Shown here piece by piece: positions 23,401 through 33,207 of a DNA stretch of 64,000 nucleotides (the stretch's first letter is position 1; each line of letters opens with the position of its first letter). Below the pieces are notes generated by a model, which was not told the origin of the DNA, searched no databases, and saw only the letters and a program-made list of their open reading frames with translations. The position numbers and the translations under genes were made by a program. Source of the stretch: Dactylis glomerata (Eukaryota > Streptophyta > Magnoliopsida > Poales > Poaceae); NCBI GenBank assembly GCA_007115705.1, contig QXEO01001021.1:1-64000 (forward strand), in the 5' to 3' direction.

Positions 23401-24794
23401 GGACGGCATTGCAAACTCATGAGCAATAGGTGTTTCTGGAAAGGCGTACGCAAGTGGCATTGGGTCATAGTACAGCAGGATCTCCTCGTCAGAATCAATC
23501 TCACTCCGGTCTTGAGTATAATGCCGGGATGAAGAGCCCTTACCCATGGCAGCTGCAGCACGGGTGCTCCTGGGAAGCTTATCCCAATGATCCGGATCTT
23601 CAACATCCGCAACGGTGCGGTCCGCCGCGATCTTGATCCGGGAGTTCTCCATGGTTTGGAAGCTGAATTTCTGTATAAACAGCAAAGTCAAGTATTCAGA
23701 CAAGGAAATATGCCGGTGGAAGAGGTATGTCGGATCATTATGATATGTGTCGGCAAATAGACATGTATCGGCTTAAGTATCTATGTGCCGGACATGGACT
23801 TTATGTATCGGATAAGATGGTTTACCGTTGGGGCGGGCCTATCCTGGCTGTATGGTTCTAGCCCCCAGGCAAAAGTGGCCTGAGAGGACTTGCAGACATC
23901 CTTAATCCGGCGCAGAATGTCGGCCGGAGTCAGCTCGTGTGTGGAGTGCCGGGTGGGGTCCATTGGCCCGCTCATCTGACAGATCTTGTGCGACCGGCGC
24001 TGCAGAGGGGAGACGCGCCGGCTTATATAGCAGGCCACCAGGTCTTGAGGAGTAAGACCGGCATCCAGGAGCTCGCCCTTAACCCGGTGAAGCGCATTCA
24101 CCGGCATCACCGAGTTCTTCGGGTTGTAGGTCCAGTTCGTCATTGCCAAGGGTGGCTCATCCACAAATGGCGGCAGGTTGAGCAGATCCTCGTCGGTGGT
24201 GTTCTTGACGTAGAAGAAGCTCTTCTGCCACTTCTTGCAAGATTCCAGGAGCTCCACCTTGGGGAAGTCCGAGCCCTTTCGGGACATGATGGTGGCCGCG
24301 CCGCAGAGGGTCATGGGGCGGTCCTTCTTTTCCTGGGCCGTCTCCGGCGGGTCGTCCTTGCTCCGGGGCAGCTCTTGGACGACTTGCTTCCGTAGTTGGA
24401 AGTACTTCGCCCAACCTTGAGTAAGGGCCTCTATGCCGGCATAGCCCTCGCAAAAAGCAGCGAAGGCGGAGAGGATCATCACGGCATTTGCCGGGATATG
24501 ATGAGGTTGCAGGTCGTAGGTGTTGAGGAAGTCCCGGAAGAAGTCCGATGCCGGCAGACCAAAGCCCCGCTCGAAGTGGGCGATGAAGACGACGCGTTCG
24601 CCAGGTTCAGGTGCCGGCACAATTTCTCCTGCTGGTAGCCGGCATGCTACGCCCTCCGGGACTCTCCTGGTGGAGGTGACCCAGGATATGTCGGCCGGAG
24701 TAACCTCCGACCCCTCCCAGCCGGAGCGTCCTTGGGCTCAGGCCAAGGTATCTTCCTCAGAGGCCGAGGTAGCCGTCATGCTTGAAGATGCCAT
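20444..24794 (-). CDS. RLG1 antisense gene, seven exons, PF04195-like and coiled-coil protein (one early TGA)
   Basis: Minus-strand exons: 24794-23826, 23670-23222, 23144-22202, 21799-21697, 21594-21541, 21433-21140, 21027-20444. Every intron is GT...AG, every phase joins, and the coding length is 3396 bp (1131 codons plus stop). Exon 1 has the conserved core of the 'putative gypsy type transposon' domain: a Trp-Glu-Gly-Ser-Glu-Val start, FERGFGLPASDFFRDFL, LQPHHIPANAV, and FCEGYAGIE. Exon 3 is rich in Pro, Ala, Thr and Lys (disordered). Exons 4-6 are heptad-like (QLDDRDAGHKAEVEQLKGRI) and look like a coiled coil. Exon 7 ends in an acidic tail. Such antisense genes are known in Tat elements; their function is not. 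Codon 19 is TGA (24738-24740), and no in-frame Met follows before the conserved domain, so this copy is probably impaired unless the stop is spliced out. Confidence 0.8.
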
Positions 24795-25383
24795 CTTAGT
24801 GGCCGGGATAAGGCGTGAGAGCCGGAGTCCCGTGATGTTATTCCTATCAAGGCCGGAGAAAAGAGGGAGGTTAGTCTCTCCGGCATACCACTCTCACAGA
24901 TGTTAGCAGGAATAGAAGATCTACCGAGGCAGTTAAAATAGGAAACAAATAAGGGTAAAACTCCTAAAGATGAACACCTGCGAGCGTTGCCTAGCAATGC
25001 TAGTCGAATCAAAGGGAAAACTAGCTCTGAAACCGAGGCAGATCTGTGCAAGCGGGGCTACCGGTGCGAAGTTGTAAAAGGCGTGAAAGAGGAAGAACAG
25101 AGGGAGGTCTCACCGGAGCTTGGCCGGCGACGATGGAGCGGCGGCGAGCGTGCAGGAAGATCCAATCTCCCTGCAATGCTGCAGAGAGAAGAGGCGGCGG
25201 CGGCGTCGTCAAAGGTGATGTCGTGCGTCGTCGGGCGTCGGCGTCGGCGGGGAGCAGGTCGGCTGCGACGGCGATGCTGCTCTTCGGACCGGCGGTGGAG
25301 CACAGGAGGCAAAGTAGCAGGCGAGGAAGGCGAGGAAGACGATGGTGGTGGGGGGTAAAAAGATACGTTTACCCCCGCCGCCC
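24795..25383 (-). promoter_or_regulatory. 5' leader of the RLG1 antisense gene
   Basis: Between the TATA box and the ATG at 24794. The minus strand is CT-rich, has a good splice-donor candidate (GCTCCG|GTGAGA, GT near 25113), and the ATG directly follows an AG, so the leader may be spliced. Short open frames here are GC-rich and not convincing as protein. Confidence 0.45.
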
Positions 25384-25391
25384 TATTTATA
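25384..25391 (-). promoter_or_regulatory. TATA box of the RLG1 antisense gene
   Basis: TATAAATA on the minus strand, in CTATAAATAGGGCGG, a textbook plant TATA context, about 590 bp upstream of the antisense ATG. It implies transcription towards pol, independent of the LTR. Confidence 0.6.
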
Positions 25392-25854
25392 GGTCTGCCA
25401 GGTCAGGGTCGTGGGGATCGTGGGGATCGTGGGAGTGTTCCACTCCCCCGACCGTTTCTGTGGCGAGGCGCCACGTGGCGGCGCAGAGTGGCGCGGCGGT
25501 TCCTGTAACCGTGCCATGACGCCATGATGGCAAGAAGTAACTGCTGCACTGTGAACCGTCACATCGTGGGTGACCGTTCGAGGTGGCAGGGCAGTTGGCA
25601 GTTACAAGTTTCGATGCAAAGCTGTCAGACATGGCTTCTCGAGGAAGACTCGTCTATATGTCGGATTAATTGCCCGATGTATATGTTCCGTCCGGAATAC
25701 CCTCGGGACCGGCCGGAATAAGTTTTGGAACAGGAACAGAGGCCGGGATATGTGCAGATGTGCCGGCATATAATCTGATCGCCGGGGCATAATGAAGAAA
25801 GGTATGTTGAACCTGTCAAGGCTCCACAGTTATGACTGGGGAACCTCGATAGCT
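25392..25854. other. RLG1 spacer upstream of the antisense promoter
   Basis: About 460 bp between the antisense TATA box and the polypurine tract. On the minus strand it is the upstream region of the antisense gene. I see no gene. Confidence 0.5.
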
Positions 25855-25865
25855 TCGGGGACTAG
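25855..25865 (+). other. RLG1 polypurine-tract region
   Basis: CTTCGGGGACTAG ends directly at the TGTCGG of the 3' LTR. It is not purely purine, but position and similarity to other Tat elements support a role in priming plus-strand DNA. Confidence 0.5.
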
Positions 25866-26832
25866 TGTCGGGGGGATGACCCCCGGTAGGGTCAAGAGAC
25901 TAGAAAGACACAAGGCTTATGGTTGACTTTTATGCCGGTTGACCAAGAAAGGGCCTGGCCGGAATATAGGAGCATCGGCCAGGCCGGCATATATGTATAT
26001 CCCGGCTGGTGTCTGGATATGCCGGTATGGCCGGAATACTAGTATAGGAGTGCCGGCATATACTCAGATATGCCGGCCTAACCACTTAGTGTGTTGTGCA
26101 GGAGCAGGGGAGGCCGGATTACCCGACCCTCGTAGGTCGTTGGTCCGGCATATAAGTCCTGGGTATGGCCAACGGTCATATCCGGGATACTTAAGTCAAC
26201 CAAGGTGTCACATCCCTACAATCAAGGAAGAAAACATCCAAGCATGGTAGCAGAGTAAGATGGTAGGGTGCACAGTGGAGGTTACCTACCCTCACTGTGC
26301 ACAAGTACAAGCTTACCGCACAGAGGTAAGGCCACAGTTCAAGAGGTACAAGGTACAGGGATATGGCGTCCCATCGAGAGCAATCAGGGGCGAAGTCAAG
26401 GGTCTCTGCCATCGCCACCAGCTCCTGTTTGGAGTGTAGCCCTTGTCTTGTGGTCTTATATGACCGTTGTAACCCTGGCCACCACTATATAAGGTGGCAC
26501 AGGGAGTCCTAGCAAAGGGTCGTTGGAAGGTTGGTCGTTGGAAGGTTGGTCGTTGGAAGGTTGGTCGCTGGAAGAAGGTTGATAGGTTGAAGGTAGATTG
26601 GTCACACTGTACTCCTACACTTAGCAGTTCATCTTCCTTCTCTAGCAGAGAGCTTGGAAGCACCATTGTGGTGTACTACATCGACCCATATATACAATCA
26701 GTAGAGCAGGAGTAGGGGTGTTATCTCCTTACGAGAGCCCCGAACTTGGGTAGATCAGTGTCTCTTTCTGTCGTGCTTTTTAGCTCGTTCCCCTCTCCCG
26801 AATCCTCCAGCATCTAGTTCGGCCCCCATTTA
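25866..26832 (+). repeat. RLG1 3' LTR, truncated (967 of 1005 bp)
   Basis: Aligns without gaps to 11645-12611 with six substitutions by my count. It stops at CCCCCATTTA and runs straight into satellite (GTACATGTTTGAGAGG). The missing 38 bp are the LTR terminus ending CCACGACGACA. Confidence 0.95.
26486..26493 (+). promoter_or_regulatory. TATA box of the RLG1 3' LTR
   Basis: TATATAAG, the counterpart of 12265. If active it would read out into the satellite array to the right. Confidence 0.5.
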
Positions 26833-29800
26833 GTACATGTTTGAGAGGCATGACCAAAAACTCACCGTTTTTGCGTTTTAGTGCTGTTTTCATGAGCTAT
26901 TGCCCACTGTTTTGGGTTTCCGAGGTGATTTACAAGGCCCATGACACTCACTAAATGTTTGAGAGGTATGACCAAAAACCCGTCGTTTTTATGTTTTTGG
27001 GCCGTTTCGTGAGCTATTGTCCACAGTTTTGGGTTTCCGGGGTGATTTTGAAGGCCCGTGACACTTAGTACATGTTTGATAGGCATGGCAAAAAACTTGT
27101 CGTTTTTGCGTTTATGGCCGTTTTCGTGAGCTATTGCCCACTGTTTTGGGGTTATGGGGGGGGATTTACATGGCCCATGACACTTAGTACATGTTTGAGA
27201 GGCATGACCAAAAAGTTGTCGTTTTTACATTTTCGGGCCATTTTCATGAGCTATTGCCCACTGTTTTGGGATTTCGAGGTGATTTACAAGACCAATGACA
27301 CACTACATGTTTGAGAGGCATGTCCCAAAACTTGTCGTTTTTGTGTTTATGGCCGTTTTCCTGAGCTATTGCCCACAGTTTTGGGGTTCCAGGGTGATTT
27401 ACAAGGCCAATGACACTCAGTACATGTTTGAGAGGCATGACCAAAAACTCATCGTTTTTGCATTTATTGCCGTTTTTGTGAGCTATTGTCCACAGTTTTG
27501 GGTTTCCGGGGTGATTTACAAGGCCTATGACACTCAGTACATGTTTGAGAGGCATGACCAAAAACTAGTCGTTCTTGCGTTTATGACCGTTTTCTTGAGC
27601 TATTGCCCACAGTTTTGGGGTTCTGAGGTGATTTACAAGGCCCATGACACTCAATACATGTTTGAGAGGCATGACCAAAAACTTGTCATTTTTGCGTTTT
27701 TCGATGTTTTCGTGAGCTATTGCCCACAGTCTTGGGTTTTCATGGTGATTTACAAGGCCCATGACACTCAATACATGTTTGGGAAGCATGACCAGAAACT
27801 TGCCGTTTTTATGTTATAGGGCCATTTTCATGACCTATATATTGCCCACAGTTTTGGGTTTCCGGGGTGATTTACAAGGCCTATGACACTCAGTACATGT
27901 TTGAGAGGCATGACCAAAAACTCGTCGTTTTTGCGTTTATGGCCGTTTTCGTGAGCTATTGCCCACAGTTTTGGGGTTCCGAGGTGATTTACAAGGCCCA
28001 TGACTTTGAGTACATGTTTGAGAGGCATGACCAAAAACTCGTCGTTTTTACATTTTTGGCCATTTTCGTGAGCTATTGCCCACAGTCTTGGGTTTTTGTG
28101 GTGATTTACAAGGCCCATGACACTAAGTACATGTTTGAGAGGCATGCCCAAAAACTTGCCGTTTCTATGTTATAGGGCCATTTTCATGAGCTATTGCCCA
28201 CAGTTTTGGGTTTCTGGGGTGATTTACAAGGCCTACGACACTCAGTACATGTTTGAGAGGCATGACCAAAAACTCATCGTATTTGTGTTTATGGCTGTTT
28301 TCGTGAGCTATTGCCCACAGTTTTGGGGTTCCGGGGTGATTTACAAGGCCCATGACACTCAGTACATGTTTGAGAGGCATGACCAAAAACTTGTCGTTTT
28401 TGCGTTTCTGGCCATTTTCATGAGCTATTGCCCACAGTCTTAGGTCTCCGGGGTGATTTACAAGGCCCATGACACTCAATACATGTTTGGGAGGCATGAC
28501 TCAAAACTCATAGTTTTTGCATTTATGGCCGTTTTCGTGAGCTATTGTCCACAGTTTTGGGTTTCCGCGGTGATTTACAAGGCCCATGACACTCAGTCTA
28601 TGTCTGAGAGGCATGACCAAAAACTCATCGTTTTTACATTTTTGAGCCGTTTTCGTGAGCTATTGTCCACAGTTTTGGGTTTCCGGGGTGATTTTCAAGG
28701 CCCATGACACTTAGTACATATTTGACACACATGACCAAAAACTCATTTTTCTTGCGTTTATGGCCGTTTTGGTGAGCTATTGCCCACCGTTTTCGGGTTC
28801 TGGGGCAATTTACAAGGAATATGACAATCTGTACATTTTTGAGAGGCATGACCAAAAACTCATCGTTTTTACATTTTAGGGCCGTTTTCGTGAGCTATTG
28901 TCCATAGTTTTGGGTTTCTGCGGTGATTTACAAGGCCCATGACACTTAGTCTATGTTTGAGAGGTATGAACAAAAACTCATTGTTTTTACTTTTTTGGGC
29001 TGTTTCGTGAGCTATTGTCCACAGTTTTGGGTTTTTGGGGTGATTTTCAAGGTCCATGACACTTGGTACATGTTTGACAAGCATGACCAAAAACTCGTCA
29101 TTTTTGCGTTTATGGCTGTTTTTGTGAGCTATTGCCCACTGTTTTGGGGTTCTGGGGGGATTTACATGGCCCATGACACTCAGTACATGTTTGAGAGGCA
29201 TGACAAAAAACTTGTCATTTTTACATTTTCGGGCCATTTTTGTGAGCTACAGTCCATAGTTTTGGGTTTTCAGGGTAATTTTCAAGCCCATGACACTTAG
29301 TACTTGTTTGACATGCATGACCAAAAAATCGTTGTTTTTGCGTTTATGGCCGTTTTTGTGAGCTATTGCCCACTGTTTTCTGGTTCGGGGTGATTTACAT
29401 GGCCCATGATACTTAGTACATGTTTGAGAGGCATGACCAAAAACTCACCATTTTTGTGTTTTAGGGCCATTTTCATGAGCTATTGCCCACTGTTTTGGGT
29501 TTCCGTGGTGATTTACAAGGCCCATGACACTCACTAAATGTTTGAGAGGTATGACCAAAAACCCGTCATTTTTACGTTTTTGGGCCATTTCGTGAGCTAT
29601 TGTCCACAGTTTTGGGTTTTCGGGGTGATTTTGAAGGCCCATGACGCTTAGTACATGTTTGACAGGTATGGCAAAAAACTTGTCGTTTTTGCGTTTATGG
29701 CCATTTTTGTGAGCTATTGCCCACCGTTTTGGGGTTATGGGGGGATTTACATGGACCACGACACTCAGTACATGTTTGAGAGGCATGACCAAAAACTTGT

Positions 29801-30925
29801 CGTTTTTACATTTTCGGGCCATTTTCATGAGCTATTGCCCACTGTTTTGGGTTTCCGAGGTGATTTACAAGACCCATGACACACTACAAGTTTGAGAGGC
29901 ATGTCCCAAAACTCGTCGTTTTTTTGTTTATGGCTGTTTTTGTGAGCTATTGCCCATAGTTTTGGGGTTCCGGGGTGATTTACAAGGCCAATGACACTCA
30001 GTACATGTTTGAGAGGCATGACCAAAATTCATCGTTGTTGCGTTTATGGCCATTTTCATGAGCTATGCCCACAGTTTTGGGGTTTCGGGGTGATTTACAA
30101 GGCAGATGACACTCAGTACATGTTTGAGAGGCATACCCAAAAACTTGTCGTTTTAACGTTATAGGGCCATTTTTTGGAGCTATTGTCCACAGTTTTGGGT
30201 TTCTGGGGTGATTTACAAGGCCTATGACACTCAGTACATGTTTGAGAGGTATGACCAAAAACTAGTCGTTCTTGCGTTTATGACCGTTATCTTGAGCTAT
30301 TGCCCATAGTTTTGGGGTTCTGAGGTGATTTACAAGGCCCATGACACTCAGTACATATTTGAGAGGCATGACCAAAAACTCGTCGTTTTTGTGTTTTTCG
30401 CTGTTTTCGTGAGCTATTGCCCACAGTCATGGGTTTCTGGGGTGATTTACAAGGCCCATGACACTCAGTACATGTTTGAGAGGCATGACCAAAAACTTGT
30501 CATTGTTACGTTATAGGACCATTTTCATGAGCTATTGCCCATAGTTTTGGGTTTCGAGGGTGATTTACAAGGCCCATGACACTCAGTACATGTTTGAGAG
30601 GCATGACCAAAAACTCATCATTATTGCGTTTCTAGCCGTTTTCATGAGCTATTGCCCACATTCTTGGGTTTCCGGGGTGATTTACAAGGCCCATGACACT
30701 CAATACATGTTTGGGAGGCATGACTCAAAACTCATCGTTTTTGCATTTATTGCCGTTTTCGTGAGCTATTGTCCACGGTTTTGGGTTTCTGCGATGATTT
30801 ACAAGGCCAATGACACTCAGTCTATGTTTGAGAGGCATGACCAAAAACTCGTCGTTTTTGAGTTTCTGGCCGTTTTCATGAGCTATTGCCCACAGTCTTG
30901 GGTTTCCGGGGTGATTTACAAGGCC
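26833..30925 (+). repeat. Satellite array, forward (array B)
   Basis: Same family as array A. From 26833 to about 28435 it is nearly identical to 926-2528, at a constant offset of 25907 bp; after that the order of variants differs. It ends at 30925 in ...GATTTACAAGGCC, where orientation reverses. Confidence 0.93.
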
Positions 30926-31911
30926 GGTCATGCCTCTCAAACATGTTTTGAGTGTCACGGGCGTGTAAATCCCCCAGAACCCCAAAACATTGGGAAATAG
31001 CTCATAAAAACGGCCATAAACGCAAAAACGACGAATTTTTGGTCATGCCTGTCAAATAAGTACCAAGTGTCATGGGCCTTGAAAATCACCCCAAAAACCC
31101 AAAACTGTGAACAATAGCTCACGAAAATGGCCCGAAAATGTAAAAATGACAAGTTTTTGGTCATGCCTATCAAATATGTACTGACTGTCATGGGCCATGT
31201 AAATCCCTCCCATAACCCCAAAATAGTGGGCAATAGCTCATAAAAACGGCCATAAACGCAAAAATGACAAGTTTTTGTTCATGCCTGTCAAACATGTACT
31301 AAGTGTCATGGGCCTTGAAAATCACCCGGGAAACCCCAAACTGTGGACAATAGCTCACGAAACAGCCCAAAAACGTAAAAATGACAGGGTTTTGGTCATA
31401 CCTCTCAAACATTTAGTGAGTGTCATGGGCCTTGTAGATCACCTCAGAAACCCAAAACAGTGGGCAATAGCTCATGAAAACGGCCCTAAAACGCAAAAAC
31501 GGCGAGTTTTTGGTCACGCCTCTCAAACATGTACTAAGTGTCATGGGCCATGTAAATCCCCTAGAACCCCAAACAGTGGGCAATAGCTCACAAAAATGGC
31601 CATAAACGCAAAAACGATGAGTTTTTGGTCATGCATATCAAACAAGTACTAAGTGTCATGGGCTTGAAAATCATCCCAAAAACCCAAAACTGTGGACTAT
31701 AGCTCACGAAAACGGCCCGAAAATGTAAAAATGACAAGTTTTTGGTCATGCCTCTCAAACATGTACTGAGTGTCACGGGCCATGTAAATCCCCCATAACC
31801 CCAAAACAGTGGGCAATAGCTCACAAAAACGGCCATAAACGCAAAAACAACGTGTTTTTGGTCATGCCTGTCAAACATGTACTAAGTGTCATGGGCCTTG
31901 TAAATCACCTC
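30926..31911 (-). repeat. Satellite array, reversed (array C)
   Basis: Begins GGTCATGCCTCTCAAACATG, the complement of the forward monomer. The variant order is the reverse complement of part of the right-hand array: the coding shadow on the minus strand at 30955-31233 matches the plus strand at 54381-54659, and that at 31275-31586 matches the minus strand at 58440-58751. It ends where copia sequence starts. Confidence 0.92.
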
Positions 31912-32252
31912 ATGCTAGCAAGGGATGAGGTGACGATGCGCGTTGGCAATGGATCAAAAGTTGATGTGATGGCCGTCAGCATGCTCTCCTTAGTTTTACC
32001 TTCGGGATTAGTTTTAAACCTTAATAAGTGTTATTATGTGCCTGCGTTGAGCATGAACATTATATCTGGATCGTGTTTATTGCAAGACGGTTATTCATTT
32101 AAATCTGAGAATAATGGTTGTTCTATTTATATGAATAACATCTTTTATGGTCATGCACCTGTTGTGAATGGTTTATTTCTTCTGAATCTCGAAAGCAATG
32201 AAACGCACATCCATAACATTGAGGCTAAAAGATGCAAAGTAGATAGTGATAA
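31912..32252 (+). pseudogene. Copia pol fragment 1 (protease end / before integrase)
   Basis: The frame reads through the RVGNGSKVDV, LPSGLVLNLNKCYYVPALS and NNIFYGHAP segments conserved in BARE-like polyproteins between protease and the pre-integrase domain. The upstream part is lost. By chance the frame joins an open satellite frame that begins at 31852. It breaks inside the GATAA duplicated by RLG2. Confidence 0.85.
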
Positions 32253-33149
32253 TGTCGGTGTTATGGATACCGGGGTATCCCGGTCCACCTGCTCCTGGGC
32301 CACGTCATCGGCCCCCCTTCAGAATCAATGACCCAAGCTGCGGAGAAGACCCTCACGACGAGGCGCCTTGTGAGGAGAACGACGACATAAACGGCTAAGG
32401 ACCAGAAGACCTCCTCACGAGCCCCCGCTGGTGAGGAGAGGAAGGACGCCCACGTCAGCTCAGCACGTTTGCGTGTAGAGCAAGAAGATAACGGGCAGAA
32501 GACCGCGTACCGCCCACGCTACCCCCGACAGGGAGGAGACCAACTTTCGCTGTGCCTGCCCAAAGCGGCATAGTGGTTGTTGGCCACCCCCCTAAAAATA
32601 GCGTGGATGGTGCAGGGCGCCAGAGGAGGATGTCAGCTCCCTCCACCCACTCCTGTGGACCGGCGCCACTACCCTACGAAGACTACGTCCACGGAAGAAC
32701 AGAATCTACAGCTGTCCTCCCTTCTTGGCCATGTGTGGCAACCCCTTCCCCAAGAAGATAAGGGGAAGGAGGACCTTGGCGCTATAAAAGGGGGGGAGGC
32801 CACCCCTTAGGGGGATCGGATCTTCATCTTCTTCAAGCTGCTAGCTGGGCACGTAGGTTCTTCAACCTCTGGCCAGCTAGAGCTTTGTAACCAAGACCTT
32901 GTACTCCTCGCGAGGTGTCGCGTTGCAATACAAGAAGGCAGGAAGTAGGGGTTTTACCTCACCATGAGGGCCCTGAACCTGGGTAAAGCTTGGTCTCTCT
33001 CTCTGCAGTGCGTTGCGCGTTCGACACTCGAGGCTTCCGTCACCGTGTTTCGTTGCGATCCAAGATCTCACACGTTCAGCCCCCTGCGTTCGAATCCTTG
33101 GGTCCGTCGCGTGGTACCCCGTGTTCTTGCAACACGAAATCCACCGACA
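32253..33149 (+). repeat. RLG2 5' LTR, 897 bp
   Basis: TGTCGGTG...CCGACA. Compared with the 3' LTR most differences are transitions, many at CG or CHG sites. It includes a TATA box at 32783. Confidence 0.95.
32783..32790 (+). promoter_or_regulatory. TATA box of the RLG2 5' LTR
   Basis: TATAAAAG followed by a G-run (GCTATAAAAGGGGGGG); conserved at 39670-39677 in the 3' LTR. Confidence 0.6.
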
Positions 33150-33151
33150 TT

Positions 33152-33171
33152 TGGCGCGCCAGGTAGGGGGC
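33152..33171 (+). other. RLG2 primer binding site
   Basis: TGGCGCGCCAGGTAGGGGGC starts 2 bp after the LTR end, as in many grass Tat elements. tRNA not assigned. Confidence 0.7.
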
Positions 33172-33207
33172 TGTGGTGTGTTTTCTTCTAGATCTGCTTC
33201 GACATAG

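Larger units (their letters stand above)
11645..26832 (+). mobile_element. RLG1: Tat-lineage Ty3/gypsy LTR retrotransposon, nearly complete
   Basis: Two LTRs flank about 13.2 kb of internal DNA holding a primer binding site, a forward gag-pol frame and a downstream antisense gene. The lineage call rests on the long RNase H region with a second, FDGS-type RNase H, the integrase after RNase H, and the antisense gene between pol and the 3' LTR; all are known of plant Tat elements. The 5' and 3' LTRs differ at six of 967 compared positions, so insertion is recent. The 3' LTR lacks its last 38 bp and no target duplication remains; the right flank was deleted. Internal DNA is rich in CCGGC/GCCGG. 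A solo LTR of the same family lies at 40219-41193. I cannot give a family name. Confidence 0.93.
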
